From: PALSA-350 sp963794165
Lineage (GTDB): Bacteria; Acidobacteriota; Terriglobia; Terriglobales; Acidobacteriaceae
NCBI GenBank assembly: GCA_963794165.1
Contig: CAWCCT010000003.1
Span: 1 to 64,000, forward strand
Length of the DNA: 64,000 nt
Direction: 5' to 3'
In this document: positions 35,249 to 43,909 of the stretch, one piece after another
How positions within the stretch are numbered: position 1 is the first letter of the stretch
Layout: every line of letters starts with the position of its first letter
Program-made: the position numbers and the translations under genes
Notes under the pieces: generated by a model
Told to the model about the DNA's origin: nothing
Seen by the model: only the letters and a program-made list of their open reading frames with translations
Databases searched by the model: none

Positions 35249-36451
35249 GTGGAACTGTTTCGTGGCGTTAACGTTGATTGGCTCGGTAAGAAGTGGTACT
35301 TCCTTGCCTTTTCGCTGGTGTTCAGCGTATCGGGTGTGCTGTCGATTCTTTTCTGGCACCACATCAACCTGGGAGTAGATTTCCGCGGCGGCACGCTGGT
35401 CTACGTTCAATTCGAGCAGCCGCCGAACCTCGACCGGATTCGCCAGGCGATCGATCACGCCGGTATCCACGACGCGCGCATTCAAACCTACGGAACGACG
35501 AAAAAGCAGGTGGCGATTTCGCTGGCCCAAAAAGAAACCCAGGAGTCGGCCCTCGACACCGGGCGCCAGACCATCGTGCAGGCGCTGGCTACAAATTATT
35601 CGAGCGATGGAGCAGCTGCCCAGGGCAAACTGGATTTAGATAATGCCAGCCAGGGCAGCCTGGCCCAGTTTCTGCAGCAAAGCGACCCCGAGCACCTGGC
35701 GAGCACAGGAGGGGGCGCCCAGCGATACGCCCAGCAGGCGGCGGCTATCCTGAGTCACCGCGACAAGGACCTGGACGGCATTTTCAGCAGCATCGACCAG
35801 CTTAATGGAGTGGTTGATCCGGCGGTCGTCAGCCAGCTTAAGCAGGGCGCTTACCTTTCCGGCTTCCACGTCTTCGCAGCCGACATTATCGGGCCCCAGG
35901 TCGGCGCAGCTTTGCGCAAGCAGGCTTTTTGGGCCACCATCTACTCGCTGGCTGGGATGCTGGTCTATTTGTGGTTCCGCTTCGAGTTGATCTATGGAGT
36001 GGCCGCGGTGGTGGCGGTCTTCCATGACACCCTGATCACCATAGGCGCCTTTAGCTTATCCAACCAGGAAATTACCCTGACGGTCATCGCCGCCATTCTG
36101 ACTCTGATCGGCTACTCGATGAACGACACCATCGTGGTCTTCGACCGCATACGGGAGAACTTGCGCATCTCTCGCCGCGAGAACCTGACCAGCGTAGTGA
36201 ATCGCAGTATCAACCAGACGCTGAGCCGGACGGTTCTGACCTCGGGGCTGACATTCCTCACCGTCTTATCGCTCTACCTCTTCGGTGGAGAGGTGTTGCA
36301 CGGCTTTTCCTTCGCCCTGGTGATTGGCATCCTCATCGGCACCTATTCGTCGATTGCTGTGGCGGCCCCCATGCTGGTGGCTTACCAGGAGTGGCGAGCC
36401 AAAAGGGGTAAGCGCGCGGTTTTGCCGGCCGGCAAGAAGGCCCGGGTCTAG
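35249..36451 (+). CDS. secF: Protein-export membrane protein SecF
   Basis: 400 residues, longer than typical SecF (~310) because of an insertion of about 90 residues in the periplasmic region (~110-200: SSDGAAAQGKLDLDNASQGS...). The core motifs are present: NLGVDFRGGTLVYVQFEQP, AAVVAVFHDTLITIGAFSLS, YSMNDTIVVFDRIRENLRIS and NQTLSRTVLTSGLTFLTVLS. GTG at 35249 is the start. Last gene of tgt-yajC-secDF. Confidence 0.95.
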   Translation: MELFRGVNVDWLGKKWYFLAFSLVFSVSGVLSILFWHHINLGVDFRGGTLVYVQFEQPPNLDRIRQAIDHAGIHDARIQTYGTTKKQVAISLAQKETQESALDTGRQTIVQALATNYSSDGAAAQGKLDLDNASQGSLAQFLQQSDPEHLASTGGGAQRYAQQAAAILSHRDKDLDGIFSSIDQLNGVVDPAVVSQLKQGAYLSGFHVFAADIIGPQVGAALRKQAFWATIYSLAGMLVYLWFRFELIYGVAAVVAVFHDTLITIGAFSLSNQEITLTVIAAILTLIGYSMNDTIVVFDRIRENLRISRRENLTSVVNRSINQTLSRTVLTSGLTFLTVLSLYLFGGEVLHGFSFALVIGILIGTYSSIAVAAPMLVAYQEWRAKRGKRAVLPAGKKARV

Positions 36452-36508
36452 TGCAACTCGAGCGTTGAACCATTCAGAGACGAAGTATAGATGGACGCAG
36501 TGTTTGGC

Positions 36509-36710
36509 TTTGTATCAGGGCCCGACTTTAGTCGGGCCACAAAGGATTGAAAAAGATGGGGCTTTAGCCCCCGCCATGGCGCATCCGTGCACGAAGTTCT
36601 TGTCCGAAAACAAATCTGAGCCCAAAAAAGCGCGCAGGGGCTAAAGCCCAGATCTTGCTGACCCTTTTCGGCCCGACTAAAGTCGGGCCCTGATACAAAG
36701 CGCGGAAGCG
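36509..36710. repeat. GGCTTTAGCC-type inverted repeat (copy D)
   Basis: gctttgtatcagggcccgac (36509-36528) plus tttagtcgggcc is matched by an inverted copy near 36672-36703 (ggcccgactaaagtcgggcc, then ctgatacaaagc). Between them sit ggggctttagcccccgcc and aggggctaaagccc, again inverted. This is the intact form of the element that carries the intron at 7.8-8.6 kb. The 36452-36881 gap holds nothing else recognisable. Confidence 0.8.
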
Positions 36711-36881
36711 GCGAATCCCGGAAAACGGGGTTCTCGGGCCATCTCTACGATGTGCGAACACCGTGAAGGTTTGCGACAAAACTTTGCACAAACGAGCCGA
36801 GCATGCCAATCACCCTTCGGGATCAAAAGCGCATCCTATGGTGTCTAAGTAGGTACAAGTTCGAATATCCGAGGTAAGGCG

Positions 36882-37610
36882 ATGTTTGAAGATTCTCTAA
36901 TGGAGTCGGGTGGCAAGCTAAAGACCAAGAGTAAATATTGGTCCATCGTTACTCTGTGTATCAACGGAGCTATCCTGGCCGGTCTGATTATCTGGCCGCT
37001 GCTGCATCCAGAAGCGCTGCCAACGCAGATGATGGCCACGCTGCTGGTTGCCCCACCACCCCCACCGCCCCCTCCCCCGCCACCACCACCTCAGGCTCCG
37101 GTCCAAGTCAAGATCAAGTCTGAGATGCTCAACAATGAACTACAAGCGCCCAGCAAGATCCCCAAAGACATCAAGCAGATCAAGGAGTCCTCGGCTCCGC
37201 CCGCCATGGCTGGTGTATCCGGCATGGAAGGCATGGGCGGCGGCACCCCTGGCGGCGTGATGGGCGGTATCCTCGGCGGTATCGGGAATGGCCCGGCTAT
37301 CGTCAAGGCAGCGCCCCCCAAGAAGCTGAGCATTTCCTCCGGCGTGATGGCCGGCAACCTGCTGCAAAAAACCGTGCCGCAATATCCGGCGATCGCCAAA
37401 GCGGCCCGCATTCAGGGAACCGTAGTCTTGCAGGCTACGATTTCCAAGAGTGGCGGGATCGAAAACCTCAGGGTCGTCAGCGGTCCTCCTATGCTGCAGC
37501 AAGCGGCCCTGGATGCCGTTCGGTCCTGGCGCTACAAACCCTATCTACTTAATGGAGACCCCGTCGAAGTGGAGACCACGGTCAACGTAGTCTTCAACCT
37601 CGGCGGCTAA
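36882..37610 (+). CDS. TonB-family energy transducer
   Basis: 242 residues: a cytoplasmic start, one helix (SIVTLCINGAILAGLIIWPL), a Pro run directly after VAPP, a Gly/Met-rich stretch (MAGVSGMEGMGGGTPGGVMG), and a C-terminal TonB domain (VPQYPAIAKAARIQGTVVLQ, ALDAVRSWRYKPYLLNGDPV). It passes the energy of the ExbB-ExbD motor to outer-membrane receptors. exbB follows 150 bp later and two exbD genes after that, forming one cluster. The organism is therefore didermic. Confidence 0.92.
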   Translation: MFEDSLMESGGKLKTKSKYWSIVTLCINGAILAGLIIWPLLHPEALPTQMMATLLVAPPPPPPPPPPPPPQAPVQVKIKSEMLNNELQAPSKIPKDIKQIKESSAPPAMAGVSGMEGMGGGTPGGVMGGILGGIGNGPAIVKAAPPKKLSISSGVMAGNLLQKTVPQYPAIAKAARIQGTVVLQATISKSGGIENLRVVSGPPMLQQAALDAVRSWRYKPYLLNGDPVEVETTVNVVFNLGG

Positions 37611-37759
37611 AAACCCTGCCGGCGCCGCTTTCACCAAAGGTGGTAGCCGGTAATCCCCCTTGTGGCCACTTCGGGTCATTTCAGGCCGAAGTGGCCCAGT
37701 GCTAGCATCTGGATGTTTCAGAGCTATAACGAAAGTCATTCCGTAGGAGGAAAGATTCA

Positions 37760-38512
37760 GTGATTCTCGCCCACCTCACCCAATTCGCTGCCCATCAGGC
37801 TGCTCTCGGCATGTACCTCTTCCAGGATCAGGGACAAACCGTCGGCTTCTCCCCGATGGATCTCTGGCATAACATGGGCAACGCGGCCAAGGCCGTAGTC
37901 GCCGTCCTCTTCATTATGTCTATCTGGTCGCTGGCTGTGATCATTGACCGCGCACTTTACTTCAGCGCAGCTCGCAAGCAGTCGCGAGAATTCGCGCCGC
38001 GCGTTGCCGGTGCCCTCAAGGAAGGCAAGCTGGACGAAGCAGTGAAGGTTGCTGACCGCAATAAGAAGTCTCACCTGGCGGAAGTGGTTACTGCCGGCCT
38101 GCAGGAGTTCCGCAACTACGGCAGCGGCGGAGCGGTCACTGAAGAGCAGATCGAATCCAGCCGGCGCGCGCTCGAGCGTTCCGAAGCGATTGTCCACGCC
38201 AAGCTGAAGAGGGGTCTGGGCGGTCTGGCAACCATTGGTTCGACGGCGCCCTTTATCGGGCTGTTCGGAACGGTGGTCGGTATCTTGAACGCATTCCAAC
38301 AGATCGCGACTCAGAAGACCTCCGGTATCGGCGCAGTCGCCGGCGGTATCTCCGAGGCTCTGGTCACCACGGCTTTCGGGCTGCTGGTAGCCATCCCCGC
38401 CGTTATGACCTTCAACTACTTCACCGGTAAGGTGGAAGCCTTCGACGTGGAGATGGACAATTCCTCCAGCGAATTGATCGATTACTTCATCAAGCAAAGC
38501 CACCGCCGCTAA
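37760..38512 (+). CDS. exbB: MotA/TolQ/ExbB proton channel family protein
   Basis: 250 residues with three membrane segments: residues ~40-65 (VVAVLFIMSIWSLAVIIDRA), ~155-180 (LATIGSTAPFIGLFGTVVGI) and ~195-220 (AGGISEALVTTAFGLLVAIP). The central pore motif TAPFIGLFGTVVGI is typical. GTG at 37760 is preceded by AGGAGGAAA. ExbB forms the pentameric stator that, with ExbD, couples proton flow to TonB. Confidence 0.93.
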   Translation: MILAHLTQFAAHQAALGMYLFQDQGQTVGFSPMDLWHNMGNAAKAVVAVLFIMSIWSLAVIIDRALYFSAARKQSREFAPRVAGALKEGKLDEAVKVADRNKKSHLAEVVTAGLQEFRNYGSGGAVTEEQIESSRRALERSEAIVHAKLKRGLGGLATIGSTAPFIGLFGTVVGILNAFQQIATQKTSGIGAVAGGISEALVTTAFGLLVAIPAVMTFNYFTGKVEAFDVEMDNSSSELIDYFIKQSHRR

Positions 38513-38726
38513 ACGGCGCGTGTTCAAGCCCTCAACAGCGGGAATCCTGCACCGGTTGGAACGGATTAAATCCGTTCCAACCTGGTGGTTTTCACCGGCC
38601 CCTACAGAAAGTCATCTTGAAGGTGGGCAAGCCTGAAGCGTTTTCATAGTTGGTGCAGGCACCGACAAATGCATCGGCACTCACTCTGAAAACGCTAATA
38701 GCCGCTCGAACCCACGGAGCAAAACA

Positions 38727-39188
38727 ATGGGAATCGTAGTCAGAAACGAAGGCGCAAAAGTAAATTCGAACATCAACGTCACTCCCATGGTGGATGTGAT
38801 GTTGGTGTTGCTGATCGTTTTCATGGTCATCACACCTATGCTGCAGAACAAGGTGAATATCGAGCTGGCCAAGGTAACCGACCCGACCTCGATGCCCGAT
38901 GCCGATAAAGAAGACGCGGTGGTCGTGGCCATCACCCGGGATAACAAGGTGTACCTGGGGCAGAACCAGGTCTCCATGGCAGACCTTGGTGCCAAGGTGG
39001 CCGATATGCTGCAGAACAAAACAGAAAAGCAGATCTTTATGCGTGCGGACGCCCGGTCGCAGTACGGCACGGTCATGGATGCTATTGACGATGTACGCGC
39101 CGCGGGTGTAGATCAGGTAGGACTGCTGACCGACCGCCGGCAGGACCAAACCACTCCGCCTCCTGCGACACCGCCAGCCGGGCAGTGA
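38727..39188 (+). CDS. exbD: Biopolymer transport protein ExbD (first copy)
   Basis: 153 residues: one N-terminal helix with the proton-carrying Asp (SNINVTPMVDVMLVLLIVFM), then a periplasmic alpha/beta domain (ITRDNKVYLGQNQVSMADLG, FMRADARSQYGTVMDAIDDV). The last ~15 residues are Pro/Thr-rich. It is followed 51 bp later by a second ExbD; paired ExbD genes after ExbB are common in Acidobacteriota, suggesting a heteromeric rotor. Confidence 0.93.
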   Translation: MGIVVRNEGAKVNSNINVTPMVDVMLVLLIVFMVITPMLQNKVNIELAKVTDPTSMPDADKEDAVVVAITRDNKVYLGQNQVSMADLGAKVADMLQNKTEKQIFMRADARSQYGTVMDAIDDVRAAGVDQVGLLTDRRQDQTTPPPATPPAGQ

Positions 39189-39239
39189 GTTTGGATCACA
39201 ACCTAACGACTTAGAGAACTTAGGAAACGAGGGACGAAA

Positions 39240-39678
39240 ATGGCATTCGATACAGGCGGTGGTGGTGGGCTCAATGCAAGCATCAACGTGACCCCGATGA
39301 TCGATGTTCTGCTGGTGTTGCTGATCGTCTTCATGGTCATTACACCGGTGACCCCGAAGGGACTTGATGCCCTGGTCCCGCAGCCACCGAAAGAGCCGCA
39401 GAAGCAGCAGGACAATGACCGCACGATCGTGGTCCAAATCACGTCATCGGGCCGGGGGAGGAGTTCCAGGCTACAAGATCAATGAGCTGGACATTTCCCA
39501 CGGAGATCTATTGAATAAGCTGGAAGGCATCTTTGCTACCCGGGCAGAGAAGGTCATGTTCGTCAAAGGGGATCCAGCCCTCGACTTCTCAGCAGTAGCG
39601 GATGTGCTCGACATCGGCCACGAGGCAGGTGTGGATCACATCGGCCTCATCACACCGAAGGTGGAAGCGGGGCAGTAA
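39240..39678 (+). CDS. exbD: Biopolymer transport protein ExbD (second copy), frameshifted
   Basis: The first frame gives the helix and active Asp (ASINVTPMIDVLLVLLIVFM) and ends early at 39485. The next frame supplies the missing periplasmic domain (GYKINELDISHGDLLNKLEG, IFATRAEKVMFVKGDPALDF) and stops at 39678. Removing one base inside gccggggga (39451-39459) gives TSSGGGGVPGYKINE and a normal ExbD of about 145 residues. The break is either an indel error in a homopolymer-like run or a fresh mutation. Function as for the first copy. Confidence 0.85.
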
Positions 39679-39881
39679 AGCGGTTGTGTTGTCGCAGGCC
39701 GGGCCATGGTGAACTCGTCCTTCAGCTCCAATACCTGAGAAGGTTACTGGAGTTGCGTTGGACGAGGATCCAGCAAGTTGCTAATGGGCAGCATGCTGGA
39801 ATTGAAGGAAAGGTTGCCTGACCCTGCTCCATGATCCGCATTGGCAAACAAGATCGACGGTTGAGCGCGCTTTGCAAAAGG

Positions 39882-39919
39882 TCCGCGGCTGCTTATTGAG
39901 CAGCCGCGGATTTTTGTTT
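39882..39919 (+). terminator. Rho-independent terminator after the exbD cluster
   Basis: A GC-rich stem (tccgcggctgct / agcagccgcgga, loop tattg) is followed by tttttgttt. It lies about 205 bp after the second exbD stop and 134 bp before the TPR gene, so it should end or attenuate the tonB-exb transcript. The rest of the 374-bp gap shows no gene. Confidence 0.8.
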
Positions 39920-40052
39920 GTTGTGCAGCACTTGCCAGTATGCAGAAACCAAGTACAATCACTGCGCGGAGTTTTTTCCCCTCAAGTTGCAGGTCGGGTA
40001 AGCTTTTGAAGATCAGGCAAAGCCTGGCGGTTATAAGGAGATTTAAACCAGA

Positions 40053-40875
40053 ATGAAGCGAAGCGCATATATTCCGGTGCTGGCGGTCGCCACCCTGTCG
40101 CTGCTGACCATGGTTACCGGGTGCAGCAAGCTGCAGGCTCGCGATCAATTGATTAAGGGCGTCCAGGCGTATAAGAACGCCAAGTTTGAAGAGGCCATCG
40201 ACCATTTCCAGAATGCGGAACGGCTTGACCCGACGCTGGAAAACGCTCCTCTCTACCTCGCCACCGCTTACGCCCAGCAGGTGGTTCCCGACGCAAACAC
40301 CCCTGAGAACACGAAGAACGCTCAGCTGGCGGTGGACGCCTATCAGAAGGTGCTGGCCAAGGATCCGAACGACCTGAATGCCTTGCGTGGAATCGCAGCC
40401 GTCTACCTCAATACGGGCAAGACTGAGGAGGCGAAGGAGTGGCAGCGTAAGGTTGCCGCCGTCGATCCCAAGGACCCGGTCGCGCATTACACCATCGGGG
40501 TCGTCGATTGGCGCGTTGCCTACAGGAATGCGATCCAGGTTCGTAACAGCCTCGGGATGCAGGATAACGGCGACATGATCAAGGACAAGGCCGCATGCCA
40601 GAAACTCGCCGCGCAGAACGGACCTATTGTGGATGAGGGCATCAAGGAGTTGCAGGAAGCGGTCAATCTGCGCCCCGGATACGATGACGCAATGTCGTAT
40701 CTCAGCTTGCTCTACCGGCGCAAGGCCGACCTTGATTGCGGCGATGAAGCCGCGCACAAAGCAGGATATGGCCATGTTCGATCAATGGCGCGACAAGACC
40801 ATGGCGACCCGCAAGGCGAACGAGGAAAAGAAGAATCAGCAGACGCCTGGCGGCATTACGATGGGCGGCAAGTAG
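40053..40875 (+). CDS. TPR-repeat lipoprotein, frameshifted near the C-terminus
   Basis: About 274 residues. The lipoprotein signal (LAVATLSLLTMVTGCSK, with Cys after a lipobox) predicts outer-membrane or periplasmic anchoring. At least three TPR-like helical pairs follow (KGVQAYKNAKFEEAIDHFQN, LYLATAYAQ, LRGIAAVYLNTGKTEEAKEW, DEGIKELQEAVNLRPGYDDA). As read, the frame shifts at about 40755 and drifts to a stop at 40913. Dropping one C restores TKQDMAMFDQWRDKTMATRK and a hydrophilic tail ending at 40875. A strong TAAGGAGA precedes the ATG. Its position after exbD suggests a partner in TonB-linked transport, which is inference. Confidence 0.78.
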
Positions 40876-41009
40876 CTACGATCAGAGCAACCGTTCTAGC
40901 CGAGCCCTTCTAGGGCCGCTAGCCGCCCCGAGGAAATCCGGGATCGGCCAGGGGCTTTTTGCTTTAAGCAACTGTCACCGCTACATCCCACATGTTGTAA
41001 TCTTGCCCC

Positions 41010-41891
41010 GTGCCTCCTCTGCTCGAAGTCGATCATCTCTCGATTTATTTTCGCGACCAGGCCGTGGTCAGCGACTTGACTTTCTCGGTCGGGCAGGGCG
41101 AAGTGCTGGGCCTGGTCGGCGAGTCAGGCTCGGGAAAGTCGTTGACCTCGCTCTCCGTGCTGAGGCTCCTGGACGGCGCGGCGCGGGTCGAAGGCGCGAT
41201 CCGTTTCGAGGGTCAGGATTTGTTGACCCTGAAGCCGGAACAGATGCGCCAATATCGTGGGCGCAAGATCGCCATGATCTTTCAGGAACCCATGACGGCT
41301 CTCAATCCCGTCATGCCGGTAGGGCGGCAGATTGCCGAAGCCATCGAAACCCATCAGCCTGAGCTGGGCCGTAAGCAGGTGCGCGACGCCGTGGTGGAGG
41401 CGATGGCCGCCGTATCGATTGCCGAGCCGGAGCAGCGCATGCGCGACTATCCGCACCAGTTTTCCGGCGGCCAGCGGCAGCGCCTGCTCATCGCCATGGC
41501 GCTGGTGAACCATCCATCCCTGCTGATCGCCGATGAGCCCACGACCGCCCTGGACGTCACCGTGCAGGCGCAGATTCTGCTCCTGCTCAAGTCGCTGCAA
41601 CAGCGTAACGGACTGGGTATGCTGTTCATCTCCCATGATCTCGCCGTGGTGGCACAGATTGCGGACCGGGTAGCAGTGATGCGCAAGGGCATGCTGCTCG
41701 AGACTGGCACGCGCGATCAGGTTTTTCTCCATCCCGGGCATGCCTACACGAAGAGCCTGCTAGGGGCGGTGCCGACGCTTACCACCGACCGGGACCAGCC
41801 ACTGGCCACTCTGGCAGGGGCGGATGCAATCGCCGGAACCATGGTGGAGCAGGCTCCCGGCCATTGGGTGCGCTGCATCCAACCGCTCTGA
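41010..41891 (+). CDS. ABC transporter ATP-binding protein, OppD/DppD-like
   Basis: 293 residues with GLVGESGSGKSLTSLSVLRL (Walker A), MIFQEPMTALNPVMPVGRQI (Q-loop), the signature HQFSGGQRQRLLIAMAL, LLIADEPTTALDVTVQAQIL (Walker B/D-loop), and FISHDLAVVAQIADRV. The C-terminal PGHAYTKSLLGAVP is the peptide/nickel-transporter OppD-type tail. No permease, binding protein or OppF lies next to it, so the rest of the transporter must be elsewhere. GTG at 41010 is used as start. Confidence 0.88.
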   Translation: MPPLLEVDHLSIYFRDQAVVSDLTFSVGQGEVLGLVGESGSGKSLTSLSVLRLLDGAARVEGAIRFEGQDLLTLKPEQMRQYRGRKIAMIFQEPMTALNPVMPVGRQIAEAIETHQPELGRKQVRDAVVEAMAAVSIAEPEQRMRDYPHQFSGGQRQRLLIAMALVNHPSLLIADEPTTALDVTVQAQILLLLKSLQQRNGLGMLFISHDLAVVAQIADRVAVMRKGMLLETGTRDQVFLHPGHAYTKSLLGAVPTLTTDRDQPLATLAGADAIAGTMVEQAPGHWVRCIQPL

Positions 41892-41943
41892 TATCCTGAT
41901 CGTTTGCGGTTGATTTCGGAGACCGCAGCAGGCCTGCGGGATT

Positions 41944-42696
41944 ATGCGCGCATTACTCATTTCCGACATTCACGCCAACATCGATGCCCTGGAGGCCGTG
42001 CTCGAGGCCGCGCCGGAGCACGATGTGGTCTGGAATCTGGGCGATGTAGTCGGTTACGGGGCGGCGCCGAACGAGGTGATTGAGCGGGTACGCGACTTGG
42101 GCAAGACCTTTGTCCGGGGCAATCACGACCGTGCTTGCAGCGGGCAGCTATCTCTGGACGATTTTAATCCGGTGGCCAGCCGTGCCGCTCGCTGGACCCG
42201 GCAAGTGCTCACTCCCGAGCACATCGACTGGCTGCAGCATATGGTTCGCGGACCGATCACGCCGGACGGTCCCCAGGTCAGCTGCATGCATGGATCCTAT
42301 CTCGACGAGGATGAATACCTGCTCTCGGTGCGCGATGCGAGGTTGCCGTTGAAGCAGGCGGAAACGCGCATCAATTTCTTCGGCCATACGCATCTGCAGG
42401 GCGGCTTTGCCGTTCATGGCGAGGACTGGTTCAAGCTGGACCCGGTCTACTCGAGCGACGATGAGCCCGACGTCTCCGAGTTGGTGTTGATTCCGGGGGC
42501 GCGTTACCTGATCAATCCCGGTTCGGTGGGCCAACCTCGGGATCATGATCGCCGGGCCGCGTTCGCGCTGTTTGACGATGAGCGAATGGTCGTCGAGTTC
42601 CGCCGCGTTCCTTATGACTTCCGGCTGGCGCAAATGCGCATCATGCGCGCCGGACTTCCCGACCAATTAGCTATGCGGCTAGGCTTCGGACGCTGA
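41944..42696 (+). CDS. Metallophosphoesterase (YfcE/MJ0936-like)
   Basis: 250 residues. Metal-binding motifs of the calcineurin-like superfamily are present in order: LLISDIHANIDALEAVLE (D-x-H), VWNLGDVVGYGAAPNE (GD), FVRGNHDRA (GNHD), and FFGHTHLQGGF (GHxH), with LINPGSVGQPRDHDR. It likely cleaves phosphodiester or phosphomonoester bonds; the substrate is not known. ATG at 41944 follows the ABC gene by 52 bp. Confidence 0.9.
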   Translation: MRALLISDIHANIDALEAVLEAAPEHDVVWNLGDVVGYGAAPNEVIERVRDLGKTFVRGNHDRACSGQLSLDDFNPVASRAARWTRQVLTPEHIDWLQHMVRGPITPDGPQVSCMHGSYLDEDEYLLSVRDARLPLKQAETRINFFGHTHLQGGFAVHGEDWFKLDPVYSSDDEPDVSELVLIPGARYLINPGSVGQPRDHDRRAAFALFDDERMVVEFRRVPYDFRLAQMRIMRAGLPDQLAMRLGFGR

Positions 42697-42713
42697 CCCA
42701 TAGCCTTGGCTTG

Positions 42714-43040
42714 AGGAGAGAAACCGCAGGTCCCTCGGCTTCGCTCGGGATGACAAAGGATAGGGCGTCGCTTCCATCATAGATTGATGCCGGTGGAGAG
42801 AAATTGTAGATCCCTCGGCTTTGCTCGGGATGACAAAGGGTAGGGCGTCGCTTCCATCATAGATTGATGCGGGTGGAGAGAAATTGTAGATCCCTCGGCT
42901 TTGCTCGGGATGACAAAGGATAGGGAGGCGCTTCCATCGACGATTGGATGATGGAGGGAATGCTCCACCAGCGTCGAATGCTGAGCAAAAAACCACTCTT
43001 CCCTTTGTCATCCCGAGCGAAGCCGAGGGATCTGCAGTTT
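42714..43040. repeat. 80-bp tandem repeat (three copies) plus an inverted fourth unit
   Basis: ctcgggatgacaaagg recurs at 42745, 42825 and 42905, exactly 80 bp apart, inside units that share ccctcggctt, gggcgtcgcttccatcat and gattgatgc-ggtggagaga. A fourth unit at about 43003-43040 runs the other way (cctttgtcatcccgagcgaa, then gccgagggatctgcagtttc). It fills the gap between the phosphoesterase gene and rplI. No ORF is credible in it. Confidence 0.85.
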
Positions 43041-43060
43041 CTCCCATCGGTATCGAATGC

Positions 43061-43517
43061 TTACTCTTCGACGTCCTCAGCCTTAACTGTGACCTTAACG
43101 TGCGCGGTCACTTCGCGGTGCAGCTTGACCGGCACATGGAACTCGCCCAGCTGACGTAGCGGCTCTTCCAACTGCAGCTTGCGGCGATCGATGGTGAAAC
43201 CCTTCTGCTCCAGCTGATGCGCGATTTCCGCCGCAGTCACGGAACCAAAGAGATGATCGTTCTCACCCACCTTGCGGGTGAAAACCAAGCTCCACTTGAT
43301 TAAGCTGCGTAACCAGTAATTCGGCCTCGGATTTTTCCTTAGCCGAACGCCGCACGGCAGCTTGCTTCATCTGCTCGATCACGACCTTATTCGCGGCCGT
43401 TGCTTCCATGGCAAGCTTCTGCGGCAGCAGAAAATTGCGCCCGTAACCGTCAGCTACTTTGACCACATCGCCGCGCTGGCCCAGCTTGTTGACATCTTCT
43501 TTCAGAATCACTTCCAT
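43061..43517 (-). CDS. rplI: 50S ribosomal protein L9, frameshifted
   Basis: The start (MEVILKEDVNKLGQRGDVVK, VADGYGRNFLLPQKLAMEAT) is in one frame and runs off after QVELGFHPQGG. The C-terminal domain (VFTRKVGENDHLFGSVTAAE, IAHQLEQKGFTIDRRKLQLE) lies in the next frame and stops at 43061. Removing one base of the gg pair on the minus strand near 43285 (cttggtttt) restores QLNQVELVFTRKVG and a full 151-residue L9. Because L9 is near-universal in bacteria, an indel error is much likelier than gene loss. Confidence 0.9.
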
Positions 43518-43527
43518 GACCAATCTC

Positions 43528-43875
43528 CTAGTAACGCGCTGCAAAGGGCAGCAAAGCAATATTGCGGGCCTGCTTGATGGCACGCGCCAGTCCACGCTGA
43601 TGGGTGGTGCAGACGCCGGTAAGGCGGCGCGGCACAATCTTCCCCCGCTCGGCGACAAACTGCTGCAGCAGGCGCACATCGCGATAGTGGATGGCGTCGA
43701 TCTTCTCCACACAGAACTTGCAAACCTTCTTGCGGCGAAAGAACTTGCGTCCCCCGCCCCCAGGGCCGCTGGGGCGTCCACCCGGCGGGCGTCCGCCGGG
43801 GCCTGAAGATCCGGGCCCTGAACCTTCGGGCCGGCTGGTACTTGGTGCGCTTGGCGTGCTGGTTTCGTCAGCCAT
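43528..43875 (-). CDS. rpsR: 30S ribosomal protein S18
   Basis: 115 residues. The conserved part begins at FRRKKVCKFCVEKIDAIHYR and includes LLQQFVAERGKIVPRRLTGV and RGLARAIKQARNIALLPF. Before it is an unusual disordered leader of about 43 residues rich in Gly, Pro and Ser (SGPGSSGPGGRPPGGRPSGP). S18 binds S6 on the 30S platform; rpsF is immediately upstream and rplI is 10 bp downstream. Confidence 0.95.
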   Translation of the reverse strand: MADETSTPSAPSTSRPEGSGPGSSGPGGRPPGGRPSGPGGGGRKFFRRKKVCKFCVEKIDAIHYRDVRLLQQFVAERGKIVPRRLTGVCTTHQRGLARAIKQARNIALLPFAARY

Positions 43876-43909
43876 AATTCTCTTATCCTTTCAACAAAAC
43901 AAAATTCTC

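Noticed and set aside
39744..40775. 343-codon minus-strand frame opposite the TPR gene
   Set aside because: The plus strand has a lipobox, TPR repeats and a good ribosome-binding site; the minus frame has none.
40916..40962. Terminator after the TPR lipoprotein gene
   Set aside because: A T-run (ggggcttttt) is present, but the upstream pairing with gcccttctagggc and ccccgagg is irregular; too weak to list as a feature.
42714..43040. Possible CRISPR array
   Set aside because: The whole 80-bp unit repeats, without unique spacers, and one unit is inverted; no cas gene is near.
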